Under the pieces are notes generated by a model. The model was not told where the DNA came from, made no database searches, and worked only from the letters and a program-made list of their open reading frames with translations. Positions 25,728-34,637 of a DNA stretch of 64,000 nt are shown in pieces. The position numbers were made by a program, and so were the translations under genes. Every line of letters starts with the position of its first letter. The first letter of the stretch is position 1. The stretch spans positions 1-64,000 of the forward strand of contig CAYPWF010000010.1 in assembly GCA_964414345.1 (NCBI GenBank), in the 5' to 3' direction. Origin of the DNA: Desulfocorpusculum sp964414345. Lineage in GTDB: Bacteria; Desulfobacterota; Desulfocorpusculales; Desulfocorpusculum.

Positions 25728-26558
25728 TTAGAGCCCCTCGTCCAGCCTGCCCTCGGAGGCTAGGTTGTGGTAAATCAGGATCATTGTGGCCATAACCGCG
25801 ATTCCGACTCCCACCTCCACCAGAAAAATTCCAAGGGAGCGCGCTCCCACAGGGTCCACCCGGAAGATCTCGGCCAAGGCCGCATAGTCCAAAAAATTGG
25901 ACCCCAGAACAAGGCAAAGGGCTCCGGTTCCAGCATAAACACTCACCCCTATTGCGCTCAGCATAGCAAGGGTGCGTTCCCTAAGCCTGTTCAAAGCGCT
26001 TTTCATGTCCTGGGAAATGGCCATCAGGATAAGACTGGCCCCAAGTATGACCCCCCCCTGGAAGCCGCCTCCTGGGCTGTGATGACCGTGGGCTATAACG
26101 TACAGGGCGAAAAGCTGGATAAAAGGGATCAGGAACCTACTTAGAGTGCGCAAAATGAGATCGTGTGGGGTCCAAACAGAGTCCATTCGCTCGAACTCAC
26201 CCAGTTGCTCCAGCCCCTCCCTCCTCCTGCGGACCCTTATGGTAAGCCCGGTCAGCAGGTGCCTGTAATGCACGGTGTCGGGCTCTTCTTTTCCGAAAAG
26301 CCTAAGGAGTATGAAACAACTCACCCCGGCTGCGAAGATCACGGTGGTCTCGAACATGGTGTCGAAGCCTCTGTAATCCGCCAGCACCGAGGTGACTGCA
26401 TTGGGCACCGAAGTCTCCTCCAGGGTTTTCTCTATGTACCTGGGGGAGACATGGAGGCTGGCCGGGGAATGGGGATCCCCCCAGTCAGGAAACTCCCCTG
26501 TGGCCCAAATCAGGAAAGCCCCTGTGACTGCCACTATTGCCAGTCCCAGTAGTTTCAA
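25728..26558 (-). CDS. mrpB: MrpB-type antiporter subunit with MbhE-like N-terminal part
   Basis: 276 residues, about twice the length of a simple MrpB. The N-terminal 100 residues (TM1, SVLADYRGFDTMFETTVIFAA) match the MbhE-like/MrpA C-terminal module. The C-terminal half (LIPFIQLFALYVIAHGHHSP, then GGGFQGGVILGASLILMA) is the MrpB/MnhB domain. The MrpA tail is therefore carried here and in the adjacent MbhD-like gene. It overlaps the MbhD-like gene by 4 bp. Confidence 0.9.
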   Translation of the reverse strand: MKLLGLAIVAVTGAFLIWATGEFPDWGDPHSPASLHVSPRYIEKTLEETSVPNAVTSVLADYRGFDTMFETTVIFAAGVSCFILLRLFGKEEPDTVHYRHLLTGLTIRVRRRREGLEQLGEFERMDSVWTPHDLILRTLSRFLIPFIQLFALYVIAHGHHSPGGGFQGGVILGASLILMAISQDMKSALNRLRERTLAMLSAIGVSVYAGTGALCLVLGSNFLDYAALAEIFRVDPVGARSLGIFLVEVGVGIAVMATMILIYHNLASEGRLDEGL

Positions 26559-26800
26559 TCTTTAGTCCTCCGGGTTGTGTGGAAGACCGCGGCCACAAAG
26601 AAAACAGTGCTTACCCCCGCTCCCACTGCCGCCTCTGTGAAAGCCACATCCACGGCCCCCATGACAGCCCAAAGAACACACATCATGAAGCTGTAAGCCC
26701 CGAAAAGTATGGCCGAACCCAGTAGATCCCTTATCATTAAGGCTCCCACCCCGCATATCACTACCAGGGAAAGCACAAGAAGGTCCAGTTGCCATATCAT
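26555..26800 (-). CDS. MbhD/DUF4040-like antiporter subunit
   Basis: 81 residues with three TM helices, containing DLLGSAILFGAYSFMMCVLW and AVDVAFTEAAVGAGVSTVFF, the signature of the MbhD/DUF4040 module found in the C-terminal part of MrpA and in membrane-bound hydrogenases. It overlaps both neighbours by 4 bp. Confidence 0.88.
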   Translation of the reverse strand: MIWQLDLLVLSLVVICGVGALMIRDLLGSAILFGAYSFMMCVLWAVMGAVDVAFTEAAVGAGVSTVFFVAAVFHTTRRTKD

Positions 26801-27129
26801 GGCCCGGTTTTCTCTCCGGATTTTTTCCAGGGCTCGAGTCCCGCTCTTACCCCCGCATCAACTATGGCGTGGGTGGCGGTGGGACTTGTAAGAAAAACTA
26901 TGGCCACTATGAGCAGTATCTTGAGACTGGTGAGAACCGAGTCCAGAGAGATTGGAAAAAGCACAAAAAGGGCCAGCCCTGCCATGGCCAAAGCCGATCC
27001 TGAGGTGTCAAGCTTTCCGGCAGGATGCAAACGGGAGTAAAAATCCGGGAAGCGCAAAATCCCGATACTGCCTCCTAAAAAAAAGATGAGGCCTCCGGTC
27101 ACCAAAACCACCACGAGAAAATCAATCAT
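26797..27129 (-). CDS. mrpG: Na+/H+ antiporter subunit G
   Basis: 110 residues with three TM helices. The MrpG signature is clear: GIGILRFPDFYSRLHPAGK-like (here GSIGILRFPDFYSRLHPAGK) and FLTSPTATHAI. It overlaps mrpF and the MbhD-like gene by 4 bp each. Confidence 0.93.
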   Translation of the reverse strand: MIDFLVVVLVTGGLIFFLGGSIGILRFPDFYSRLHPAGKLDTSGSALAMAGLALFVLFPISLDSVLTSLKILLIVAIVFLTSPTATHAIVDAGVRAGLEPWKKSGEKTGP

Positions 27130-27443
27130 TGCTTCTCTCCGGATGGAAGAGCTGCTTTGTGCTGGAATGCCCTCCCAAGTCCTTTTCGTTTTTGGAAATA
27201 GCGGGAGGCCGCCAAAACAGCTATAAAGTTAAGAAGCGCATAGGCAAGGGCTATGTCTACGAACATATCCACTCTTTTGTAGAGAATGCCGATTATGACC
27301 AAAAGCACCGCGGTCTTGCTGCCGATGGCATTTACACCCACCAGCCTGTCCAGCACTGTGGGCCCAAAGACCCCTCTGTACAGGGAAAGCAGCATGAGCC
27401 CACCCAGTACCAGAGCAGCCCCCAGAAAAAAGTCCTCCATCAT
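27126..27443 (-). CDS. mrpF: Na+/H+ antiporter subunit F
   Basis: 105 residues with three TM helices and the MrpF motif RGVFGPTVLDRLVGVNAIGSK. ATG 27443 overlaps the mrpE stop (ATGA), and GAGAGGA lies just upstream. A longer frame to 27503 would overlap mrpE by 60 bp and is not preferred. Confidence 0.92.
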   Translation of the reverse strand: MMEDFFLGAALVLGGLMLLSLYRGVFGPTVLDRLVGVNAIGSKTAVLLVIIGILYKRVDMFVDIALAYALLNFIAVLAASRYFQKRKGLGRAFQHKAALPSGEKQ

Positions 27444-27934
27444 TCCTCTCCGAATATGGCCCCTACCCTGCGTTCCATTTCCCCGGGAAGGGCCTCTGCA
27501 CATGTCCTGTCTATGGCATGAACCCTAAATTCACCATCCAAATCCACGAAAACGGTAATTGTTCCCGGAGTCAGGGTGATGGAGTTGGCAAAGGTGACCA
27601 GGGCCAGCTCATCCTTCAAAGGACTCTTGAATCTTACCACGCGAGGGTCTATGAGCTCCTTCATGCGTGGATGCAAAGATAACCGGAGCATGTGCAAGCT
27701 GGAAAGAAAAATCTGCAGGAAGAGCCAAGGGATGTACTTAAGGAACCCCTTGCTGAGTTCAAGCCAATTCCTGTCCCCTATGGAAGAAAGAAGCAGATCT
27801 CCAGAAAAGCCGGCCACAATGGCGCAGGAGATAACCCCCAGTACCAGGTGAAAAGGATCAAAACGTCCTGAGAGCACCAACCAAAAAGGCAACATCACGA
27901 AAAAGGTTAATACAAAATCCCTTTTCTTCTTCAT
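27440..27934 (-). CDS. mrpE: Na+/H+ antiporter subunit E
   Basis: 164 residues: two or three N-terminal TM helices (FVLTFFVMLPFWLVLSG; HLVLGVISCAIVAGFSG) and the conserved cytoplasmic MrpE part (VTFANSITLTPGTITVFVD). First gene of the Mrp-type cluster. It begins 53 bp after the histidine-kinase stop, so the two-component genes may be co-transcribed with it. Confidence 0.92.
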   Translation of the reverse strand: MKKKRDFVLTFFVMLPFWLVLSGRFDPFHLVLGVISCAIVAGFSGDLLLSSIGDRNWLELSKGFLKYIPWLFLQIFLSSLHMLRLSLHPRMKELIDPRVVRFKSPLKDELALVTFANSITLTPGTITVFVDLDGEFRVHAIDRTCAEALPGEMERRVGAIFGEE

Positions 27935-27987
27935 GCCACTTCCACCCCGGGCGTTCCATGTCCTTTACCACACCCACGGCCTAACCG

Positions 27988-29178
27988 TCAATCCCCACCC
28001 TTTGACCGAGGATCCCTCGGGAGCCGAACCAAGAAGCAGGTTCCTTCTCCCGGGCGGGTCCAAAACTGGATATCTCCTCCCAACTGGGTGGCTATTCTCC
28101 TGCAGATGGGCAGCCCCAACCCGGTTCCTTTCCCCGGACCCTTGGTTGTGAAAAGCAGCTCGAAGACGCGCTCCACATGCTCCGGAGCTATCCCTGTGCC
28201 GTTGTCTATTACCTGGATCTCCCAGGCCCTCTCCGAGGCTTGGAGAACAACCCGGATGAGTCCTCCAGCCTGGGCCTTCTCCTTTATTGCATCCAGCCCG
28301 TTGCTAAGCAGGTTCACCAAGAGTTGCTCCAGCATCCTGGGGTCCGAGTTGATCCACAGCTCCCCCTCAGGCTTGATTATCTCCACTTGGACCAGGGCTT
28401 TGCTCAGCTCGTGGCGCAAGAACCCCACGGCCCGGGCCACCACTTGGGCCAAGTCCAGAGGCTGAATGGTGGGGGGTGCTTCCCTCACAAAACCCAAAAG
28501 CTGGTGGGTGATGCTGCTGCCGCGCTTGGTCTGTTCCAAAATGTCTTCCAGGGCCTTTTGCAGCTCGGCTGTGATTTTGTCCTTTTCTTTCTGGTCCGAA
28601 AGAAGGGTTATTCCCCAGCTCGCTATCTCCTGAATCACAGCCAAAGGGTTATTTATTTCGTGGGCTATGCCGGCTGCCAACCTTCCCATCTCGGCGAACC
28701 TTTCTATGGACTTCAGGCTCTCCTGGATGCTTTTCCAACGGGTTATGTCCTGGCAGATGCCTATGGTGCCCACTTGCTCGCCCCGGCGGTTTCGAAGGGC
28801 CACCAAGGAGACGTTGCAGAAGGCTTCTTGGCCGCCTTTTGTCTTGAAGGGCACATCCAGCAAACTGAGACTTCCCTTTTCTCCAGCCTCCCTTAAGGCC
28901 TCTTGAAGCCTCTCCTGTTTGACTGCTAGATCGCTTACCTTTGTACCCAGAAGCTCAGCTGCGGAAAATCCCAGTATTCTCTCGCCCCCCAAACTAAACG
29001 AGAAGAGGATGCCTTCCACGTCGGTGGCGAAGATCATGTCAGTGGTGTTCTGTAATATGCCTTGCAAGTAGGAACGAGCCTGCTCCAACTCGGCCCTGCA
29101 GATGTTCAGTTCCCTGGAAAGCCTTAAGAGCTTTGGATTTTCTTTGGGGAAGGATGCGCCTTTTTCCTGCAGATCCAT
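27988..29178 (-). CDS. PAS-domain sensor histidine kinase (cytoplasmic)
   Basis: 396 residues with no TM helices. N-terminal coiled coil (20-40), one PAS domain (about 36-145; SYLQGILQNTTDMIFATD), a HisKA domain with phospho-acceptor His173 (AAGIAHEINNPL), and HATPase_c with N-box (LLVNLLSNGLDAI) and G-boxes (VIDNGTGIAP, GKGTGLGLPICRRI). It resembles NtrB-type soluble kinases. The partner is very likely the receiver protein encoded 95 bp upstream. Position directly before mrpE suggests it senses something relevant to ion homeostasis or energy state (inference). Confidence 0.9.
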   Translation of the reverse strand: MDLQEKGASFPKENPKLLRLSRELNICRAELEQARSYLQGILQNTTDMIFATDVEGILFSFSLGGERILGFSAAELLGTKVSDLAVKQERLQEALREAGEKGSLSLLDVPFKTKGGQEAFCNVSLVALRNRRGEQVGTIGICQDITRWKSIQESLKSIERFAEMGRLAAGIAHEINNPLAVIQEIASWGITLLSDQKEKDKITAELQKALEDILEQTKRGSSITHQLLGFVREAPPTIQPLDLAQVVARAVGFLRHELSKALVQVEIIKPEGELWINSDPRMLEQLLVNLLSNGLDAIKEKAQAGGLIRVVLQASERAWEIQVIDNGTGIAPEHVERVFELLFTTKGPGKGTGLGLPICRRIATQLGGDIQFWTRPGEGTCFLVRLPRDPRSKGGD

Positions 29179-29273
29179 GGACCTCTCGGGCTTGGGGCGG
29201 ATTGCCCGGCCTCAGCAACTGCCTTCGAACAGAACTGGCTGAGCCGCTCTTATTGGGCTTGCAAAGAAGATTC

Positions 29274-29768
29274 CTATTCCTCCGGGAAACCAAGACTTTT
29301 TCTCAACTCCACCACCGCGCTTCTCAAAGCCTTGGCCCCTAGGCCCGCTTTGGTCAGCTCTTCCAGTCTACGGTCGAATTCCCTTTGGCGGGCTTCCATG
29401 GCCCGAACAAAGGCCCCCTTGACTGCCTCCAGAAGCACCCCGTAATCAGCCGGCTTGAGAAGGTACTGGAAGGCGTCCTGCTTGCCGCTCTCCAAAGCGG
29501 TCTGAATGGAGCCGTGGCCCGTGAGCACGATGCATTGTATAAAGGGCTGGAGCTGCTTCAGCTTCCTTTGGGTCTCAACACCGTCCATGCCCGGCATTTT
29601 GAGATCCACCACCGCCACGTCAAATGCCTGCGCGCGTGCTATCTCCAGAGCCTTTTCCCCGGACTCCGCCGTAAGTACTGAAAAACCCTCGCGCACAAGT
29701 CTTTTGGAAAGATACTCCAAAAGCGTGCCTTCATCGTCTATCAACAGAACTCTGGCGGCCGGATCCAC
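29274..29768 (-). CDS. Single-domain response regulator
   Basis: 164 residues. The receiver domain has acidic pair DDE (11-13), phospho-acceptor Asp55 (VVDLKMPGMDG), Thr83 and Lys105 (YLLKPAD). The C-terminal 50 residues are helical (RQREFDRRLEELTKAG) with no DNA-binding or enzymatic output domain. GTG 29768 is chosen because GGGGAGGGG lies 5 bp upstream; ATGs at 29807 and 29798 lack such a site. It is first of a probable transcription unit with the kinase and perhaps the Mrp operon. Confidence 0.88.
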   Translation of the reverse strand: MDPAARVLLIDDEGTLLEYLSKRLVREGFSVLTAESGEKALEIARAQAFDVAVVDLKMPGMDGVETQRKLKQLQPFIQCIVLTGHGSIQTALESGKQDAFQYLLKPADYGVLLEAVKGAFVRAMEARQREFDRRLEELTKAGLGAKALRSAVVELRKSLGFPEE

Positions 29769-29926
29769 TTTTTCCCCTCCCCTTCCTAACCCGCACATGA
29801 ACAACAATCAAAGGTTGATACGAGCCAGCTTAGAATCCTGAAGAGACAAACTCATTCCTCATGAAACTCAGCTGAATCTTGGGCTTCGGGCCCGGCCGAT
29901 CTTTTAACCTCAAAGGGCCCAATGTG

Positions 29927-29982
29927 CCGGTGTTTGGGGCTCCAGCCCCTAAGGCCAGCGCTTTGTCAAAAAATTCAGCCCC
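29927..29982 (+). repeat. Degenerate right-end fragment of the 198-bp repeat (plus)
   Basis: GCCGGTGTTTGGGGCTCC, AGCCCCTAAGGCCAGCGCTTTG and the AAAAAATTCAGCC tail align with the hairpin and right end of the element in plus orientation, next to the inverted full copy H. Sequence between 29769 and 29926 shows nothing recognisable. Confidence 0.35.
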
Positions 29983-29993
29983 ATCAGCTGAGC

Positions 29994-30190
29994 TAGCCCG
30001 GATTATTCTCCAAAGCCCGTAACTTTGGGGGCTACGCCCCCGAACACCCGATGCACTACTATATATTCCGACTCAAAACAACACCAAATTTGAAATACAA
30101 AGGCAGGGTGCTTTTGAGTATGGACCGGTTTGTTCAAACATGTCATTAAAATGGCCCGCACTATCCACTGCGCGTGAATAATGCGGGTTG
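29994..30190 (-). repeat. 198-bp intergenic repeat, copy H (full length, minus)
   Basis: Starts TAGCCCGGATTATTC and ends GAATAATGCGGGTTG. The hairpin GGGGGCTACGCCCCC and the landmarks ATATTCCGACTCAAA and GGTGCTTTTGAGTATGGACC are present. It lies downstream of atpC and upstream of the response-regulator gene. Confidence 0.88.
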
Positions 30191-30210
30191 AGCGCTATTC
30201 AATCTCATTG

Positions 30211-30249
30211 GAAACGCAAAGCGCCCTGGATGTCAACTCCTGAGGGCGC
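30211..30249 (-). terminator. Probable terminator of the atp operon
   Basis: On the minus strand GCGCCCT and AGGGCGC form a 7-bp stem 31 bp after the atpC stop, followed by TTTGCGTTTCC. The T-run is interrupted, so it is a moderate call. Confidence 0.5.
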
Positions 30250-30279
30250 CCGATTCACGACTCATTTAAAGATTCTATT

Positions 30280-30684
30280 TCACACCCTGGCCACTTTGAG
30301 CCGGGCCAGGGCTCTCTGAAGTGAGGCCTCGGCTCTGGCCACATCCACCCCCTCCTGCCTATCCTTGAGCCTTTGCTCGGCTCTGGCTTTGGAGGCCTCA
30401 GCTCTGGCTACATCTATCTCCTGGCTGGATTCAGCAGTGCGCACCAGCACCGTAACCTTGGTGGGGGTCACCTCGGCTATGCCTCTGTTAATGGCGAACC
30501 ACTCCAGCTTCCCCTCAGATCTGAAATGCATGGGGCCTATCCGAAGCTCACTCAGAAAAGGTGTGTGACCAGGAAGAACCCCGAACTCCCCCAGCACCCC
30601 AGGCAGGTTGACCTCTTCCACCTGACCGGTGAAAGCCAGCTTCTCAGGTGTAACAATGTCCAGTTGAATGCGAGATTCCGCCAT
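30280..30684 (-). CDS. atpC: F1Fo ATP synthase epsilon subunit
   Basis: 134 residues: N-terminal beta-sandwich (LDIVTPEKLAFTGQVEEVNL, PGVLGEFGVLPGHTPFLSEL) and a C-terminal helical hairpin (VARAEASKARAEQRLKDRQ). Regulatory central-stalk subunit. Last gene of the operon, 52 bp after atpD. Confidence 0.95.
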   Translation of the reverse strand: MAESRIQLDIVTPEKLAFTGQVEEVNLPGVLGEFGVLPGHTPFLSELRIGPMHFRSEGKLEWFAINRGIAEVTPTKVTVLVRTAESSQEIDVARAEASKARAEQRLKDRQEGVDVARAEASLQRALARLKVARV

Positions 30685-30736
30685 GAGCCTTCCTCTTCAC
30701 CGACCATCAAGATTCGGCCGGGGTCGGTTCGCTGAT

Positions 30737-32146
30737 TTAAGCCTCGGCCATCTTGTGGGCCTTCTCCAAGGCCTCCTCTATTGTCCCCACCATGTAAAAG
30801 GCCTGCTCGGGAAGCTCGTCATGCTTGCCCTCCACTATCTCCTTGAAGCCCCGGATGGTCTCGGCCAAAGGCACATATGCCCCGGGTCTGCCGGTAAACT
30901 CCTCGGCCACATGGAAAGGCTGGGATAAGAACCTCTGGATCTTTCTGGCCCTGGCCACTGTTAGCTTGTCTTCCTCCGAGAGCTCGTCTATGCCCAAGAT
31001 GGCTATTATGTCTTGGAGGTCTTTGTATTTCTGGAGGGTTTTCTGCACCGCGCGGGCCACCTGATAGTGCTCTTCGCCCAGGTAGTTGGGATCCAGGATG
31101 CGGCTTGTGGAATCCAAAGGGTCCACAGCCGGGTAAATACCCAGCTCCACTATCTGGCGGGAAAGCACCACAGTTCCGTCCAGGTGGGCGAAGGTGGTGG
31201 CCGGAGCCGGGTCGGTCAGGTCATCGGCAGGCACATACACGCATTGCACAGATGTGATGGAACCCTTGGTGGTGGAGGTGATGCGCTCCTGCAAAGCTCC
31301 CAGGTCAGTGCCCAAGGTGGGCTGGTAACCCACTGCGCTGGGCATGCGGCCCAGAAGCGCCGAAACCTCTGAACCGGCCTGGGTGAATCTAAAGATGTTG
31401 TCTATGAACAGCAGCACGTCCTGGCCTTCTTCGTCCCTAAAATACTCTGCAGCGGTCAAGGCCGAGAGGGCCACCCTGGCTCTGGCCCCCGGAGGCTCGG
31501 TCATCTGCCCGTAGATGAGAGCAGCCTTGTTTATAACCCCGGAGTGTTTCATTTCCAGGTAAAGATCATTACCTTCCCTGGTTCGCTCCCCCACTCCTGC
31601 AAAGACGGAAATTCCTCCATGCTGCATGGCGATATTGTGAATCATCTCCATCATTACCACGGTTTTCCCCACCCCGGCGCCCCCGAACATCCCCATCTTG
31701 CCGCCTCTTGGGAAGGGAACAAGAAGGTCTATGACTTTGACCCCTGTCTCCAAAACCGTGACGCTGGTGTCCTGCTCCACGAAGGCGGGGGCCGGACGAT
31801 GAATGGGATAGTATTTCTTGGCCGTCACCGGCCCCAAGCCGTCCACCGGACGGCCCACCACATTGAGCACCCTGCCCAGGGTCTCGTGACCCACGGGCAT
31901 GACAATGGGCGCCCCGGTGTCTTTGACGGGCATTCCACGGCGAAGCCCGTCCGTGGTGTCCATGGCTATGCATCGCACCACGTTGTCCCCCAGATGCTGG
32001 GCCACCTCGATAACCAAATTGTCTTCGGTTTCATCGATGGTAGGATTGGTGACGGTGAGGGCATTGAGCAGGGGGGGAAGTTTTCCCTTCTCGAACGCCA
32101 CGTCCACCACGTTCCCGATGACCTGCACGATTTTACCCACGTTCAT
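30737..32146 (-). CDS. atpD: F1Fo ATP synthase beta subunit
   Basis: 469-residue catalytic subunit. Walker A GGAGVGKTV, GVGERTREGNDLY and the Walker B region LLFIDNIFRFTQAGSEVSAL are intact, as is the DELSEED loop region (DELSEEDKL). Normal length and order between atpG and atpC. Confidence 0.98.
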   Translation of the reverse strand: MNVGKIVQVIGNVVDVAFEKGKLPPLLNALTVTNPTIDETEDNLVIEVAQHLGDNVVRCIAMDTTDGLRRGMPVKDTGAPIVMPVGHETLGRVLNVVGRPVDGLGPVTAKKYYPIHRPAPAFVEQDTSVTVLETGVKVIDLLVPFPRGGKMGMFGGAGVGKTVVMMEMIHNIAMQHGGISVFAGVGERTREGNDLYLEMKHSGVINKAALIYGQMTEPPGARARVALSALTAAEYFRDEEGQDVLLFIDNIFRFTQAGSEVSALLGRMPSAVGYQPTLGTDLGALQERITSTTKGSITSVQCVYVPADDLTDPAPATTFAHLDGTVVLSRQIVELGIYPAVDPLDSTSRILDPNYLGEEHYQVARAVQKTLQKYKDLQDIIAILGIDELSEEDKLTVARARKIQRFLSQPFHVAEEFTGRPGAYVPLAETIRGFKEIVEGKHDELPEQAFYMVGTIEEALEKAHKMAEA

Positions 32147-32209
32147 GGTCCGCTAGACCTCCTCGCCTAGAAGTGCCCTGACTCATCTTTGTCACGGAAA
32201 GACTATGCC

Positions 32210-33073
32210 TCATGCCTTTTTCAAGGCTTCCGCCCCTCCCACAATGTCCATGAGCTCTTTTGTGATGGCCGCCTGTCGAGCCTTGTTGTACACCAGAGTC
32301 AGCCGCTCGATCATGTCCTTGCAGTTGCGGGTGGCATTGTCCATGGCGGTCATTCGGGCGGCCTGCTCGCTGGTATTGTTCTCCAGGAGAGCCGCAAACA
32401 CCTGCACCCTTAACTGCTCGGGAAGGATTGCCTCCAGTAGTATGTTGGGGGCTGGCTCATACAAATAGTCAACACCTCCAGGTCCTTGTTCCTGGGGAAG
32501 AGCAAAAGGCAGCAGGCTCACTACCTGCGGTCTTTGCACAGCCACGTTCACAAAGCGGCTGTAAATGAGCAGCACCTCGTCCACCTGCTCCTGCACATAG
32601 GCGGTGATAAGGTCCTCTGCCACACGGGCGGCCAGATCGTAAGTGATTCTGCGGTTGTCCACATATGTCTGACGGATGTCCCTTTTCTGGCGCCGAAAAA
32701 AGTCCCTTCCCTTGCGCCCCACCAGGAAAAAACAAACCTCTTGTCCCTGCGAGGCCCTGGCCTTGGCCTCCTTCTCGGCCTTTACTATGAGATTGGTGTT
32801 GAAGCTGCCGCAAAGCCCGCGATCCGCCGTGATCAGAAGGATCCCTACTTTGCGGACCTGCCTTCTGACCAGAAGGGGGTGAGCGTCCTGCTCCACCCTT
32901 TGGGCCACTGAGCGGCCTACCTCGCCGTACTTTTCCGCGTAGGGCCGGAAAGCCTGCACCCTCTCCTGGGCGCCTCTCAGCTTGGCCGAGGCCACCATGT
33001 TCATGGCTCTGGTGATCTGCTGCGTCTTTTTTACCGCAGCGATCTTGCGTCGGATGTCTCTCAGCGTCGCCAT
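32210..33073 (-). CDS. atpG: F1Fo ATP synthase gamma subunit
   Basis: 287-residue central rotor subunit. N-terminal MATLRDIRRKIAAVKKTQQI, TADRGLCGSFN and the C-terminal NATRNCKDMIERLTLVYNKA helix are typical. It lies 40 bp after atpA. Confidence 0.97.
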   Translation of the reverse strand: MATLRDIRRKIAAVKKTQQITRAMNMVASAKLRGAQERVQAFRPYAEKYGEVGRSVAQRVEQDAHPLLVRRQVRKVGILLITADRGLCGSFNTNLIVKAEKEAKARASQGQEVCFFLVGRKGRDFFRRQKRDIRQTYVDNRRITYDLAARVAEDLITAYVQEQVDEVLLIYSRFVNVAVQRPQVVSLLPFALPQEQGPGGVDYLYEPAPNILLEAILPEQLRVQVFAALLENNTSEQAARMTAMDNATRNCKDMIERLTLVYNKARQAAITKELMDIVGGAEALKKA

Positions 33074-33113
33074 CTGGGTCTCTCTCGCCTCGGGATCTCC
33101 AGCACCCGGGCCT

Positions 33114-34634
33114 TTACGCCTGGGCCTGGAACACAGTGTCGAACTCTTTCAGGGCGTTCTCAATCTTCTTGTCCAGCTCTTCATCTATAACCCACTTGGC
33201 CTTGAGGCCCGAGAAGATCTCCTTGTACTTGGTCTCCAGGAACTCAAAGAGTTCCTTCTCGTAACGCTGCACAGCCTCTACCGGGTACTTGTCCAAAAAG
33301 CCCCTGGTGCCCGCGTAAATGATCAAAATCTGCTTTTCAGCAGGCATGGGTTGATACTGAGGCTGTTTGAGCACCTCCACCAGCCTCATGCCCCTGTTGA
33401 GCTGGGCCTGGGTGGCCTTGTCCAGCTCGCTGCCGAACTGGGCGAACGCCTCCAATTCCCTGTACTGGGCCAGATCCAACCTGAGGCTGCCCGCCACCTG
33501 CCTCATGGCCTTGACCTGTGCGCTTCCACCCACCCGCGAGACCGAGAGGCCTACGTTTACGGCAGGTCGCACCCCTGAGAAGAACAAGCCCGGCTCCAGG
33601 TAAATCTGCCCGTCGGTTATGGAGATGACGTTGGTGGGGATATAGGCGGAGACGTCTCCCTGCTGGGTCTCGATGATGGGAAGGGCCGTTAGGCTGCCTC
33701 CTCCCAACTCGTCGTTGAGCTTTGCAGCCCGCTCCAGAAGCCTGGAGTGGTTGTAGAAAATGTCCCCGGGGTAAGCCTCCCTTCCAGGGGGCCTTCTGAG
33801 CAACAAGGAAACCTGTCTGTATGCCTGAGCCTGCTTGGAGAGGTCGTCGTAGATTATCAAGGCGTGACGCCCCGAGTCCCTGTAGTATTCGCCCATGGCA
33901 CAGCCTGCATAAGGGGCTATGAACTGAAGGGTTGCCGGGTCGCTGGCGCAGGCGGCCACCACCACCGTGTAGTCCATGGCCCCGTAACGCCTGAGAGCTT
34001 CCACCACTTGGGCCACCGTGGACTTCTTCTGGCCCACTGCCACGTAAATGCATAGCACTCCGGAATCTTTCTGGTTGATGATGGCGTCCACGGCCATGGC
34101 CGTCTTGCCTATCTGCCGGTCTCCAATGATCAGCTCCCTTTGTCCGCGCCCTATGGGAGTCATGGCGTCCACAGCCTTGTAACCCGTGTACATAGGCTCT
34201 TTCACGGGCTGTCGGGCCACCACCCCAGGGGCTATCATCTCTATACGCCTGAACTCCTTGGCGTCCACCGGGCCTTTCCCGTCAAGGGGGTTCCCCACAG
34301 GGTCCACCACTCGGCCTATGACCGCGTCACCCACAGGCACCTGGGCGATACGACCGGTGCGCTTCACCAGGTCCCCTTCCTTGATCTCTTTGTCGTCTCC
34401 TAGGATGGCCACACCCACATTGTCCTCTTCCAGGTTCAGGGCCATACCCAGAACCCCGTTGGGGAACTCCAGCAGCTCCATGGACATGACGTTTTCCACG
34501 CCGTAAACCCTGGCGATACCATCCCCAACGGACAGCACCACACCGGTCTCGCTCATCTCTATCTTCTTGTCATAATCCCGTATCTGCGCCCGGATTATTT
34601 CGCTGATCTCCTCCGCCTTGATCTGCATGGCCAT
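33114..34634 (-). CDS. atpA: F1Fo ATP synthase alpha subunit
   Basis: 506 residues with MQIKAEEISEIIRAQI at the start, Walker A GDRQIGKTA and SVSRVGGSAQ near the C-terminal domain. ATG 34634 follows AAGGGGTGA; ATG 34628 (MQIK) is equally plausible. It lies 3 bp after atpH. Confidence 0.98.
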   Translation of the reverse strand: MAMQIKAEEISEIIRAQIRDYDKKIEMSETGVVLSVGDGIARVYGVENVMSMELLEFPNGVLGMALNLEEDNVGVAILGDDKEIKEGDLVKRTGRIAQVPVGDAVIGRVVDPVGNPLDGKGPVDAKEFRRIEMIAPGVVARQPVKEPMYTGYKAVDAMTPIGRGQRELIIGDRQIGKTAMAVDAIINQKDSGVLCIYVAVGQKKSTVAQVVEALRRYGAMDYTVVVAACASDPATLQFIAPYAGCAMGEYYRDSGRHALIIYDDLSKQAQAYRQVSLLLRRPPGREAYPGDIFYNHSRLLERAAKLNDELGGGSLTALPIIETQQGDVSAYIPTNVISITDGQIYLEPGLFFSGVRPAVNVGLSVSRVGGSAQVKAMRQVAGSLRLDLAQYRELEAFAQFGSELDKATQAQLNRGMRLVEVLKQPQYQPMPAEKQILIIYAGTRGFLDKYPVEAVQRYEKELFEFLETKYKEIFSGLKAKWVIDEELDKKIENALKEFDTVFQAQA

Positions 34635-34637
34635 GGA

